A stretch of 64,000 nucleotides of DNA from Echinarachnius parma (lineage: Eukaryota > Echinodermata > Echinoidea > Clypeasteroida > Echinarachniidae). Below are positions 44,279-57,340 of this stretch, piece after piece; position 1 is the stretch's first letter, and the number at the start of each line of letters is the position of its first letter. The notes under the pieces are model-generated. The model worked only from the letters and a program-made list of their open reading frames with translations, was not told where the DNA came from and searched no databases. The stretch lies in contig JBAMJV010009052.1 of NCBI GenBank assembly GCA_037951105.1, positions 1 through 64,000 of the forward strand, given 5' to 3'. The position numbers were made by a program, and so were the translations under genes.

Positions 44279-44841
44279 AGGGATAGTTAAGTTCTGGTAA
44301 AGAGATTACAGTTTTGGTCAAACTAAATGTAAGTAACCCAAACCTGCACAATTACTACAAAATAATAGTTATTACTCCACCATGCTCGAAAGGAATACAA
44401 AATTACAAATGACTAGGTAAGTAAAAAGCCTGCTATCATTTAAAAAGAGCCGTTCAAACTCAAGAGGGCGCTCTCTAAACACTCATCGGTTTCAGCCATT
44501 TAAATAAAATATTGTGCATTTCATGTTTTGTTGAAAAAGTTATTAGATAGAGACATAATCAACCACTATCTAAATACCTCTTTTGTAAATTTTTTTTAGT
44601 TTAGTTTTTTAGTTTTTTTGTAACGGCTGGTTCAAAATTGTCGAATATTTGTGGGGCCCCACTTTTATTACAAATGGTTATGTTTATGGATATTTCAGAC
44701 ATTTCTGAACCGATTTAGATCAAATAAAGTTTATTCTGTCATTAAAATTGTATGCTTTTTCGAATTTGACACTCAGATTTTCATTATCTCACCCAAAAAA
44801 AGTTTGTGTAGCGCCCTCTATACCAAAACTCAACTATCCCT
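44279..44841. mobile_element. TTAA MITE type P1, copy B
   Basis: TTAA at 44275-44278 and 44842-44845; same ends as 7724-8288. Confidence 0.85.
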
Positions 44842-45506
44842 TTAATACAATACCTTGAAAGTCGTATGCATTCTATTTTTTATTTAATTATTTTTTTATT
44901 TAGGTGTACATGTACTACTGCTTTCTATACTGCTACACTATGTGTGATATAATGGATGGTTATTGTGTAGTATACATGCGCTATATAATTGTCTATAGAT
45001 TATTATTATTATATCGCTCTCTGCGGCATCATGTGCTCAATGAAAATACGTTATTAGATGGATTACTTTCGTGATGCGAGCTGCTCACATCAATACGTTA
45101 ACAACTAATTCCCGCATGTCCTCAGTGTTTCAAACGTATAAAGTTTGATGTTTGTTCCGTTCTTTGTACATTTTGTATCATGTTGCATAAACATTTATTT
45201 CATGTAATTTGTGTAGAAAGTTTCAGGACTCACATCAACATTAGTTTGCATATATCATGACCGGATAGTGCCTCTATATCAATGTATAATCAGCTCTTTG
45301 CTACAAATAATGGTGTTATAACAAGCATTTTTTAGAATTTTTGAAAAATCATCTGATTATTTGGGCCCCAAATAATTATAAGATCCGATATAATTATTGA
45401 TATTTCAGCCGTTTCTGGGTCGATTTTGACCAAATAAAGTTTATTCTGCCATTAAAATTGCATGTTCTCTCAAATTCGACACTCAGTTTTTTATTTCCTC
45501 ACAACA

Positions 45507-45717
45507 TGGACGTGGTGTGGCAAGATCGGTAGAGCGCGCGCTTTCTGATCTCGAGATCCCGAGTTCGAACCCTGCCCACTCCGTTTGTCCTTCAGCAAGA
45601 CAATTAATCCACATTGCTGCTCTCTACCCAGGAGTATAAATGGGTACTTGGTCGGGTGTTAATTAGCCTTCAGCGCCCGTTGGGCAGCTTGGGCTAGTAT
45701 ATATATTTATATATATT
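45507..45717 (+). mobile_element. tRNA-derived SINE, copy B
   Basis: Same box A, box B and TATATATTTATATATATT tail as 8953-9170. Confidence 0.85.
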
Positions 45718-46281
45718 ACACTTAGTTGTCTTGTTGCATGATATTGCAGCATTGTTTGCACCAGTTGTCATCAACTGCTATCGTGTAATGATTACTGAAG
45801 TTATGTGGAATAATATTTTGGGAAGCACCAATCATTTTGCCAGGTCATATTGATTGTAAGTTGTAAGTTCCAATAATATAATTATCAATTGCGGTCATTC
45901 ACATGTATACTTTTGTGTTTACCATGCAATATGATGGTTATTTGTTTGTCTTCCATAAATAAGTATGATGATTGTAACTTACCTAATGTGGAACTCTACT
46001 ATATATAATTATAGTTATTAAAAAAAAACAGTTTAGGTTTCTAATAAACGATGATACATATATTCCAGGTTTGAGAAAGACTGAATAAACAGCTTTATAC
46101 TATCTAAACATGAACTAGTATGATCTATTAGTTCATCCTGTGTGCATTTTTGAGATGTGTATAGTGTATGTACTGTATTAGAATGCATGTTTTTTTTCTT
46201 CAAACGAGATGATTACGGGTGATTACTGCATGGCAGAGGAGGACTGTTGCTTTGTGTTGAAGCAGAATCATATTATATTAA

Positions 46282-46655
46282 AGGGATCTAGTTACTTTGT
46301 TGACATGTGCAGAAAGTGATGAATGGTTTGTATAATGTTTATGTTTTGGATCAGATATGTCGTTTGAGTACTGTGTGAAAATGTCACGTTAAATGCATGG
46401 TAAATGGCCGAGTAATGAGCAAAAATGCATAGTGATATTCCAGACCGATTGCACTGACTTGTTACACTGTTAAGACTATCCAGTAGGTAGTGAAATATCT
46501 GAACGCTTCAATCGATAATATATTTCTAACGAAAGGGAAATGCACAAATCAAACCCGTTCCATGCTTGTATTGGTAATATGAATACAATAAGTTATGAGA
46601 GAACCACTATTTGTTAATGACGTTCTGTGAATTCGGACAATGTTACTAGATCCCT
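46282..46655. mobile_element. TTAA MITE type P2, reverse, copy B
   Basis: TTAA at 46278-46281 and 46656-46659; counterpart of 9740-10114. Confidence 0.8.
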
Positions 46656-47846
46656 TTAACTCTTAACGTGCCAGGGATGTTAATGGTCTATGGCATTTGT
46701 GTGCATTGTAACTCGCAAAAATTCAAGCTTGGCACGTAGGAGTTAACCACTATATTTCTGATGAAGTTGTGTAGATTACTAGATCCCTCTAACTGTTTTA
46801 CAATGAATAGTTCACTCTACCAGTTCATCATCTTTCCCGTCCAATGTGTGTATTATCCAGACGACTGGGTGTCTATTGTCTTGGTTCAAAAGCGACACAA
46901 ATTCCCCGCTTGTTAAAGTATAATTTCATTGATTTTTAATTTAAATTCAGCTCATATTTCCATATTTCATACATACTCCATAACACGAATATTACAAGTA
47001 AGTGTTTCAAAACATTGTTATTGAGGAGTTATCATCAATGACATAGTGGTAATTCGTAAGCCCATTATGGCACCAAAAGTCCCGCCGAAACCAGCTGAAA
47101 TACTGTGGCGTCATGTAGTGCGCAAGTCATCATTCGCAGACGATGTCCGATATAACAAACACATTTTATAGTGCCTTTTTAACATGACATTCTTCAATCA
47201 TCCTTGTTTATAAAGGAGAACATTTGTCATTATGTGCTCCTCTGACTCACTCTTAAAAGCACTTTCTGTTGACACATAATTTTCCCGTAAAGCATGCTAA
47301 ATAACGTTATTTTAATCTATCACGTCGCCCAAAAGTAGCACACGCAGAACTGCAAAGTCAGCGACACCCGCATCAAAATACAGCTGTGTACTACCCCTGG
47401 GTACGCCTTTGAACAGGCACAACAAAACGCAATTATTGTTTTACTTGTTCCACTAATGCATATAAATAACTTCAAGGTTCTTTGATAATATTACAAATAT
47501 GTTTCCCTTTTGAAAACAACTGTTTTAATAATTGTACAAAGAAACTAACAGCTTTCCATAAGAAACCTTATAACATATTAATTCTCCTATCGATCATGGA
47601 TAAACATTGTCCAAATTAATGTATGATGATAGTAAGTTAACGAAACTACCTCTCAGCTCCGCCATATCCACCTCCATCTAATCACTTTTTCAACAAAACA
47701 TCACATGCACAACATTATATTATAAACAGTTGAAACCGATGAGTTTTAGAGAGCGCCCTCTTGAGTTGTACCGGCTCTTTTTGAATGATAACATACTTTT
47801 CAGTAAGTCGTTTGTAATTTGTAGTTCCTTTTATGCATGGTGGAGT

Positions 47847-49068
47847 CCCGGGGGGCCACTGAACTATATTGCTGTACACATGCGCGACCCAAAAAATGCG
47901 TAAAAAGGGTACTTTTTGCCGGGTGTCAAAAAGGCCCAAATCAGAAAAAATAGTATGTTTGTGGAGTTAATCAAATACGCGTTTAGGGCATCTTTTTCTC
48001 CAAACTTGTTTCCCGGACTTGTCTGGAGTTTGCAGAGGATTTAGTGCCAGTTCGAATGATTCCAGGGGATTCCAGATCTCGGGAATATCCCTTGATCGCG
48101 CGATCATATCCCCATTCGTTGGCTAGATTTTGATCACGAAATCCCTAAAGATACCCTTGCACCCCCCTTGCAATATGAGGCTCCGATCCCCGAAATCGAC
48201 TTTCCCGGCCATTGACTTTGCGTTGCCTGCCTGTTATTGGCCGAGGACCTCCTGATCTGCTTAATCCGAAACAAACGCAGATTTAACAAGTTTTAGAATG
48301 TCATGTGATATAATTTTACTATTGGCTGAAAATACAGTATTTTTCGTCTATGTCAAGCTGCAAAAGATTTAAATTGAGCTAGTCATGACAGCAACAGAGT
48401 GTTGTTCATCTTTGCCATCACACTTTCTAATTTCAATAGCTAAATAATCTTTGCCGGTTTTATTCCCGATTTCAAACGCGGTTTCCGATATTTTCGTGAG
48501 AATAAATCAAATAAAAGGCAACGGATAGCAAGCATACATTCCATCTAAAGGAAATCCATACATTTAATTTGATATCCGAGTGATAGTTTTAAATTTATGG
48601 ATAAAAAATTACTTTGGATGCCGACTATTGGGGCCCCGCCCGCCGGCTAATTGGCCGAGACACGGTACGCTATGTATCCGGCCAGCTGTAGCGATCATGA
48701 TGATCAGTTCGTAGAGTCAGTTGGCTCCCCGGCCCGGGCTTGAAGCCCAGAAAGCTATTCCGCAGCCACGGAACGTGGGGATTTTGGTACGTACCGTTTA
48801 GAAATGTCACGGAGATGAAATCAATTAATTTACTATCACATTTTCTTATTTGTAGAGGTTTAATTGAGAGCAATGGTACCTTGTTTATGGGTATGTTTTA
48901 GGCGTTATACTTGTTTAGGGGGCAAAATTGTCAAAAAAGCACGCGAAAAGACTTGAATAGGGTATACATTTGATCAATGGATACAACTTGTTTAGGGTGG
49001 GTTTTAAAAACCTGTGGTCGCGCGTGTGTACAGCAATATACTTGAGTGCCCCCCCCCCCCCCCCCCCC
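47847..49068. mobile_element. G/C-capped 1.2-kb insertion, copy B only
   Basis: Copy A reads GCATGGTGGAG directly into TTATAACTATTAG (about 11320-11340). Copy B inserts 1.2 kb beginning CCCGGGGGGCCACTGAACT and ending in 20 C (49049-49068). Inside these caps are inverted ends TATATTGCTGTACACATGCG and CGCGTGTGTACAGCAATATA. The flanks GGTGGAGT and GGGCGTAGT may be an imperfect target duplication. No transposase frame is seen. Confidence 0.75.
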
Positions 49069-50460
49069 GTGGGCGTAGTTATAAATATTAGTATGTAATG
49101 ACATTGTGCAGGTTTTGGTTAATAACATTCAGTTTGACCAAAACATAATGAAATGTTTATACCGTTTTGTGATATCAAATATATGCTCAACATTTTTCAA
49201 ATAGTTATGTAGTTCATAACCAATGCAATTGATTTCCACCACTTACTAATGGTTCCGTATGCGCATACATTTGCGAGTGTGCCAATATTAACCCGTATGT
49301 TTGGAGACAATAGATTCACGGACGATGCGTTTGTCCTTGACAAAAGGTAGTCTTTGTATGCCAACCCATAAACACACGTTGTAGTATGGTGAAGTTTTTT
49401 TTTCTTCCAATTTTACACTTTTTCTCGAAACATGTTTTTCTGAACATTTTGGTAGAATGGACTACTAACAATGTTTCCTTTTGTTTATAAGAAGTTTGTT
49501 TTGGAGAAGTGGTACCCTTTGCTACAATGACGATACAAACATGAACTGCGTCATTAACAGAAGCTTGCCTCTTTACAATGTTGTAATAATTTAAAACTTA
49601 CACCAAATAAGTTGTTATTATTTTATTGTATATTTATTAATTTATTGATTGTGCAGACTATGCCGACACATTTCAATTCAATAAGGTTGATACTGTGGTT
49701 GTGGCAACATACATGTGGTTATTACAATTTTGCCTCTTGTCAATGTTTCAATTATTCAAACCTGTACACAAACATTTCGTGATTATAATTTCATTTTCAA
49801 CTTCTTTTTATTTTTTATTGAGAGTGTTACTCAGGCAGACTAGTTAAGACTACATTCCGTTTGTTGCTGTTGCTGAGGCAATATAAAATTCCTTATTGCC
49901 ACATCTTTGCTAAATCACTCATTTTTGTTATGTTATGTTATTTATTGACACAGTGATACCCGGGTAGACTATGTCAACATGTATGACTCATTGAAATTCG
50001 TACTATAGCTATTGCAATATGAAATGAATTACTTATTTTTAAAGGCATACCTCAATGTAATATATTATGTGACCGGGTATTAGCTAAACCCTGTCCTTGT
50101 CGGTAATTCATGTGTTCAAGAAATTGGCATTTTGAGCTCACATTATGATTGTAAAGTTAAAACAATCATATCTTCGCCGAATTTGTTAGCCAAAATCATA
50201 AAAATGAAAGCTTGTGATAGGGATTTATAATGGTAAACAAGTCTACGTTTAGATTTTTACCGACAAGTGCAGGGTTTTGCTATAGCCGGTCACATATTCC
50301 AAACTTGCACCAACACATTTCTAAATTGGTAATTTGTTTTATTTTTTTAAATTTCATGACAGCGTTACCCGGGCAGACTACGTAAACACATTAGAGTTCA
50401 TCGAGGGAGTCGCAGCAGCCGTTTCCGCAAATTACCAATGACTGCACAGCAAGCTATGAG
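49069..50460. other. P3 relic and exon-relic array, copy B
   Basis: Counterpart of 11340-12700. The last exon-like segment (about 50363-50440) keeps the same open frame with one change (AAG to AAT before the final TAC-CAA-TGA). Confidence 0.45.
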
Positions 50461-51600
50461 ACACAGCAATACAATACAGGCGCTGGGATAATATACAGCC
50501 ACTACACACTACAATGAGTGTTGCTTTCAATGTAGACTGCGATATAACTACGCTCAATGTTCATGGGGGTCACAGGGGTATGGTTAAAGGGGTAGTTTAG
50601 TTTTGGTAGAGAGGGCACTGCACATCACAATTTTTTTGTGAGGTAATGAAAATCTGAGTGTCGAATTTGGGAGAACATGCAATTTTAATGGCAGAATAAA
50701 CTTAATTTGGTCAAAATCGACCCAGAAACGGCTGAAATATCAATAAATATATCTGATCTTATAATTATTTGGGGCCCAAATAATAAGATGATTTTTTCAA
50801 AAAATTTAAAAAATGCTTGCACTTTTTCAAAAATTTTCAAAAGCGTTTTTTAAATAAATGTTGATAATCTCTCTATTTTAATCATTCTTTCAATAAAACA
50901 TCACATTCATAATTTTGTATGAAAAATGGTTGAAACCAATGCCATTTTAGAAAGCGCCCTCTTGTGTTTTAATGGCTCTTTTTGAATGATAACAGGCTTT
51001 TTACTTAGGCGTTTGTAATTTTGTATACCTTTCGAGCATGATAGAGTTATAACTATTAGTTTATAATGTTACTGTCTAGGTTTGGTTTCTAAAGTTCAGC
51101 CTTACCAAAACTGTACTACCCCTTTAAATCACAGTACAGATAAAGTGACAATTTGTATACAGTATGTATGCTATGGGAAACAGCAATACAATACCAATTC
51201 TGTTTTGGATAGGCTTAATCTACAGTGACTACACAGTCTATTGGGATTCACTTCGAGTGTTGGCAAAATCAACAGGAGTACAGCAACATATCAAAAGTAA
51301 ATCACTGCCTCAGTAGAGTCATAGTGCCAAAGACTTAACAATAAGCTTTGAGAAATAGTAATACAGTATATACAGTATTGGGGATATTTACAGTCACTGC
51401 ACACTACACTGAGCATGGTCATCAGTACAGATTGTGGATTTCTACAATTAATGCATACTATACAAGACTCCTTACTAGAGTTGGTCAAATCAAAGGGGTT
51501 ACTGCAATAAAGCTAAACGACTAGGGGCAGTCAGTTTTACAGTCACTGCACCCTACAATGAGGTTAGTTATTGATACAAGATTGGAGTTGTCTACAGTCA
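50460..51600. repeat. ~180-bp degenerate repeats, copy B, split by MITE
   Basis: Counterpart of 12700-13400, interrupted by the TTAA element at 50588-51123. Identity to copy A falls at about 51250. Confidence 0.55.
50588..51123. mobile_element. TTAA MITE type P1, copy B only (536 bp)
   Basis: TTAA at 50584-50587 and 51124-51127. Copy A has the empty site with one TTAA (12838-12841) between GTATCG and ATCACAG, so the insertion and its 4-bp duplication can be read directly. The ends AGGGGTAGTTTAGTTTTGGT and ACCAAAACTGTACTACCCCT are inverted. Confidence 0.92.
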
Positions 51601-51991
51601 ATGGGTGCTAAGTAGGATTCTCTTAAAACTACAACGTTAACATTGAAGGGGGTACAGCTTTATAGTACATAAATCATGGTATGGTTAGTAAAGTCTAACT
51701 GCCAAATTATTATTATATTATTGCTGCACAATACCTCCAATGATGACCGTCAAAGAATGACAATAAAGATTATTCTTTCATGCTTTCCGTTTTGCACTTC
51801 CAAACTTCAAAACATTCTTTGCTTTGTATAAACATTGAATTAAAATATTGTCCGTGATAGTAAAAGTAGAGGGTGATAATAAGTTTTGCGAACAGTGAGT
51901 GAGTCCCATTCATGCCTTTCATAACAAACAAACCCCTTTGCCTATATGTGAATCAGGGTGGTGTTCTACAAAGATCCTAAGTTGAATTTAA

Positions 51992-52405
51992 AGGGGACCA
52001 CCAGGCAAAGAACAACACATTATTATACGTTTTGGTACCGTTTTGTGATATCAAATAGATATCCAACATTTTGCAAAGGGTTGTGTAGTTCATAAACAAA
52101 GCAAGTAATTTCAACCACTTACGGAACCACTACTATTTCCTGGTTCGTACGGGCCAAACATTTGCGAGTGCGTTAATGCGATTCACGCGTACGTTTGTAG
52201 ACAATAGAATCCCGGGCGATTCATTTGCTCTGCACACATTAGCCTTCGCAAATCAGACAGCTTGAACGCATGCTTTAGAATGTGAGGCGTTTTCCAATTA
52301 TTTTTTTTTTCTGGATATATATTTTTGTCAACTTGTTGATGGAATGGAATACTAAACATGTTACCTTTCTTTAATAAGAATATTATTTTTGGGTGGTGGT
52401 ACCCT
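51992..52405. mobile_element. TTAA MITE type P3, copy B only (414 bp)
   Basis: TTAA at 51988-51991 and 52406-52409. The copy-A empty site is TTAA at 13767-13770, inside the foldback MITE. The ends AGGGGACCACCAGGCAAAG and GGGTGGTGGTACCCT are inverted. Confidence 0.9.
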
Positions 52406-52679
52406 TTAACTCTAAGTTGGACTTGAAAATTATGGAAAGCCATTTTTTTTTTTGTGTAAATTTGGTGAACATTTTCTTAAAAATGCTTAAAATTTGTTTA
52501 AAAAATCATTTACACTTTTTAAAATCAAAGATGCTTCATATCATTGATGTCAATTCGTGTTTTGGGCTCTTGAATATGTTTAATTCCGAAGCTACAAATG
52601 ACCTGACCATAATTGTAAGTCCAACTTAGGGTTTAAGGTCGACTTGGGATCTGGATCCCAAGCCATGGGGCAAGCGCTT

Positions 52680-52890
52680 GTGTCAAGCCCTGATGAAAAC
52701 AAACAAGCTCTGGGACGAGTGCCGTCATAGGGTTTTATATAGCTCAGTCGGTAAGAGCACCGGTCTATCAATCCGAAGGTCTCTGGTTCGAATCCCATTG
52801 GAATCCCGTTGTAATCCCATTTTCTTTGCTCATTTTTAATCTCAAACTTAGGATCAAGTTTGACTTGGGATCTTTGTGAAATACACCCCG
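52680..52890 (+). mobile_element. tRNA-like insertion with local duplication (copy B only)
   Basis: TAGCTCAGTCGGTAAGAGC (box A, about 52740) and GGTTCGAATCCC (box B, about 52786) have tRNA spacing. The anticodon and T stems pair poorly, so this is a tRNA pseudogene or SINE head. It lies between two copies of the phrase CAAGCGCTTGTGTC (near 52673 and 52902) that is single in copy A (about 14066). Confidence 0.6.
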
Positions 52891-53796
52891 AACCATTTGG
52901 ACAAGCGCTTGTGTCGAGCCCTGCTAAAATCAAACAAACACAAAGCAAGTGATGTAGGATAGTTGCCTACATTATTGTGTATAATGCTGTGAATGGTTAT
53001 GTATTTTTGTAATTGTGGATTATTGTGATATATATATGGTTACATATAGAGATAATAATTATATACATGTATATATCTGTTTCCATTCAATGTAATATAT
53101 TATGTTGTTTGCACGAAAATGAATTTGCATCAATTTGCAGAATTTGCATAAATCTCCACACACAGAGCAGCTAATGATTTTAAGTATTTTTCTAGCTTTT
53201 CTGATATTTATAACTTTTCACACTAAAGTAATATATATTTGTGTAATTTTATATATCTGTCACCATATCTGTCTCCAGTTTTATGAAATTGATTCATTTT
53301 TATGAATGTCATCTTAGCTTATGGTTTTTCAGGGACTTACGAATACTGAATTCTCACATTATCTTAGCGAAGCTTTATTATTGCGGTGTGTTCCGGTGCA
53401 AAAAGGTAGACATTTGTATTTATTTTAGATGAGAAAATTATTTGCTAGGCGTTTTCAATATTAATTTGGTGCATTTTTTTCTTCTACTTTTCTCATCTTA
53501 CTAGGGACATTATTTATATTTTATAGAAGGTGCTCTAGAAAGATTTTTTTTAAATTTAATTCCAGTAGAAATTATTTTATAGTTTTAATGTTGCTGCATT
53601 ATATGCAAGCTTTTTAAACCTTGAATTATCTTTAAGCTCAATACTGCACTTTCACGAGTATGCAGTATTTTTGCAAATGTTACCAATTTGCATTTCGTAC
53701 ACGTAGTATACATGTAGCTAAAATGCCGTCCCTTTTAATTTGGTGTTTACCATTACACCTGACTGTACTGAATCCAATATTTATGGCTTTAGATAA

Positions 53797-54300
53797 CATG
53801 ATGGTGTACCTTTTCGACCTTTGGTTATTTGGTATTAGCTATTTTATTTGCAGTCTATGTCACATACTTGTCATTTGGTTGAAAGGTGTTATCCGTATAT
53901 GTTAGCCGTAATTAGAGACAGTCAAAGTAACTTGATTTTGCCAGATGCAATGGTGTTCCCTTGGTGTAAAGTACGCAATTTCAGTGTTAGCAATATGCTG
54001 TGACAGTGTTTGTGATATGCTGTTGCCTGATTGAATGGTGTAATGCTTGGTGTACTATTTGCACAGTCTAAATGTAACACAGTTTTCCTGGTTGAAAGGT
54101 GGACCACACAGCGTACATTTGTGTGCTTTTTCGTCTTTGTAACACTGCTACCTGGTTGAATGGTGTGACATTTGGTGTACCTTCTTGAGCCTTTGGTGTT
54201 AACCATATGATTCATAGTATAATGCAACACAGTGTTACCCCTGGTGTACTTTTCTTTCAACATTGGTAATCCATGTGGCATTGTTTTAGATGGTGGAATC
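53797..54300. repeat. Minisatellite expanded in copy B
   Basis: Units of about 85-90 bp carry the words TGGTTGAATGGTGTAA, CTTGGTGTAC and GCACAGTCTAATG-like sequence, about four to five times. Copy A has about one and a half units at 16600-16740. Confidence 0.75.
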
Positions 54301-56070
54301 GTGTTCAGGTTGATAATATTTTAACATTTTGGTGACTTAGTTTGTGTTAAATCAACTCATGTAGCAAATGATAAGGTATGTTTTTTTTTCTTAACAAACC
54401 AATTCATATTGATATGAATGAATGAATTTTATTCGGTTTTAACACATGCCAATACATTGTGCACCTTTTATGTGCTTTCACATTAGATCAGATTAAGTAT
54501 GGGTTCTTTTTATTAATTTTTACTCTATTACTAATTTTAAAACCGTATAATTTTCTTTTTACACAACTATATTTTACTTAGATGGTAATACGCACATGAA
54601 TATCAGACTGTTACCACTTTAAATTTGTAAATTAATCACACAATAACAAATTAAGACTTGAAACTTGTGTAGTGTACATGTGACAGTAATTTTTTTACAA
54701 AAAAAATTATATTTTATCAATAATAATGTAAAATTGGATGTCTTCTAGAGTTCTGCAAATTTGCACAATTCTTCTTAAATTAGGCTATTGTATTTAATGT
54801 GATGGTGATATACATGTGTGTGATTAACTAATATTGTCAGTATTTAGTGTATAATAGAAAGTGTTTTTGTTTATTATTTCTAGAACTGTGTATTAAATAT
54901 TTTAGTTTAAATATATTAATTAGATTATGGATTAGATATGTTTGTTAGATTACAAATTAGTAGTGTATGTTGTTTGTCATGATGGAACATTTTGATCAAG
55001 TGTTAGAGTCAGTATTTAGCATAATTGAAAGTGATTTTTTGTTCATGATTAATACAGTGGAGCCTCTCAGTTAAATGTACTGTTAATTTTGCTATTCAAC
55101 ATATTTTGATACATACATTACTACCCTGATGAGACTACTTATAGTCTAGTGAACAAGGAGCATTTGTGAAAACAACCAATTTGTTGATATGATATGCTAT
55201 GCAATTATCTTTTTCTTCCAAAAAGGGATGCCGGGTTACAGATAATTACAGTATCGGAGTTGTAATAAGTTGCAAAATGGTTAAACGCATACTAATCGCA
55301 ATGAGTAGGAATAGCTTATCTTAAAAAGTAAATACAGATTATTTTGAGAAACAAATTGAACATTGACCTTGATCTTGAGCAGTCAGTGTGCGGTCGCGTT
55401 TTATCTGATGTCATCCATTTCATACCTGTTACAATTATGGTGTATGCTTTTGGTTGGATATGTTGTATTATATGTCAATGTTTATCACATGAATATGATA
55501 TATATTGCACTGCTTGATGGTGAATTTTAATTGCAAAAGCAGCCATTTTGGTCGGCTTTTCGGTGACAGGAAATATAATATTTTTAGAATCCCAAATGAA
55601 AGCATTGTTGTACATCTAGTATTTTGTATGATATTTATTGTCGATTCAATCAATGGTTTGAATGGAGCCTATCCACTGCAATAGCACTGCAAATAAATCA
55701 TACAATGGCAAATTAAAACAAAACATTATACTTGTCTTATTTATGTTTGTTTTAACACCTATATTGACAGTGTAAATGTTCTGTTTATATCGTGTGCGTA
55801 TGTGTGAACGAATTATTTTTTGTAAAGGGAGAGTGCAGTTCTGGACACGTCTAACAGGAGTTTAGGAACTTCAAATTTTAATTTATCATGTAATATTAAT
55901 ACGTATATCTCCATGATGATTGAATAGTAGAAAAAACATAAATGGCTACGGTACAGGGCTGTTTTCTTTTTCATAAAAAATAAAATTGTTAATGCGATGT
56001 TTGTTTATAATTATTCGATAGAGAGATCATACAAAACAATATTTCTAAATATATGTAGGATGTATACAAT
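54301..56070. other. Duplicated intergenic DNA, no gene seen
   Basis: Counterpart of about 16740-18720 without the copy-A MITE. Nothing coding is recognised; the strand-conserved short frames near 17892 and 55468 are not supported by any domain. Confidence 0.55.
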
Positions 56071-56082
56071 TGTCTTAAATTA

Positions 56083-56535
56083 TTAAAGGAACTACAGTGT
56101 CTAAATAGCCTAATTTTCACAATTCGCTCTTTATATTTAATTTTTCCCGAAGAAAAAGAAGTTGGCAGTCATTTCTCATGAAATCAATCAATTTTGGAGA
56201 AATTAGTAAATATCTAATTGTCCTGGGAACCCCCCTTTTAAATCGCCAAAATGTGACGTCATCTAAAGAACGGACTAATGAACTAAATTATGTAGATGAC
56301 GCGTCATGACGTAAGCCAATGAATTGTCAATCACATGTCAATCACGCTGCCGATTCCGGACCCTAAATGTGGGTGGGGCGTAAACTGGCTGCTAAGTAAG
56401 ATTTGGCATCAGAAAACTAGTCTTAAATCACTACTGTGTTTATTTTCATGGATTTTTTTTCCGGCAGACCTATGTTTCAAGTCATCAACTATGGAATAAG
56501 TGTCAAAGTACGTTGTATTCTTTAGGTCTTTTAAA
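56083..56535. mobile_element. Possible TTAA insertion, copy B
   Basis: Sequence absent from the corresponding place in copy A (about 18740) starts AGGAACTACAGTGTCT after TTAA and ends near TTTAGGTCTT-TTAA. It contains GTGACGTCATC and a GTCAATCAC direct repeat. The ends are not clearly inverted, so the call is tentative. Confidence 0.4.
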
Positions 56536-57182
56536 TGAAAGCATTAATCAAAGAATTGATACACGAATCAATTCAGTCACACAATCAGTTAAAAGTTAAT
56601 CAATGAGTGGATGAATTAATTATTAGATTAATCAATTAATCAATCAAAATATGAATTCAGTCATGCTTCATAAATGCATGCATGAATCATGAATGAATAA
56701 ATTCAATATATCAATTCATGCACATTTAAGAGAGTAATTGTCCGGGGGTGATTGTCCAGGGGTAATACATGTAGTTTGGATACGATAATTATGCAATAAC
56801 CCCAAAAGTATATTTCATAAATATATCCAAATAATAGGTTACACATTAACTATTGTGCGGCAGTCGGTTATCAGTCAATAGGGGACGTATTATTTGTTGA
56901 AGAGTATTGAGCAAACGTACTTGGCAAACTTCGAGATATGACTACTTTACTCACTAACAATGTACGCCCGTGTACATTATTTGGGGAATAAAGTCGGGGA
57001 CACCCAGCAGTAACAGCGTGGCGTATCCCCTGTCTATCCTCAATTGGGGCGGTAAAGGTCTATAGGAAAAATTCCGAATGAGGGTGCACCTAATGTGTAA
57101 AACATAACATATGTGTTATGTATTTCTGTTTTACATTTTGGACTTACATACAAAGTTCAGAGATCCAACACGTCAAAATTAA

Positions 57183-57340
57183 AGGGCATCAAGCGTGGGG
57201 ATGCTACATAGCGGGTCGCCATTTTGAACTGGGTTAGTTTGCGCGCACCGCATGACACTGAGCTAACGTGCATTACGCACCGTGCGCAACGCGTATGCAA
57301 GATGGCGCCGCGCATCTCATTTGACGAATCTGAACTACCT
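57183..57340. mobile_element. Short TTAA MITE type P4 (158 bp), copy B only
   Basis: TTAA at 57179-57182 and 57341-57344 flank a GC-rich insert between CGTCAAAA and GCAAAA; copy A has TCGA at this place (about 19811). It contains CAAGATGGCGCCG (YY1-like, 57298-57310) and GCGCAC/GCGCAA words resembling NRF1 half-sites, about 600 bp upstream of gene 5. Relics of the same element follow genes 1, 4 and 5. Confidence 0.8.
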
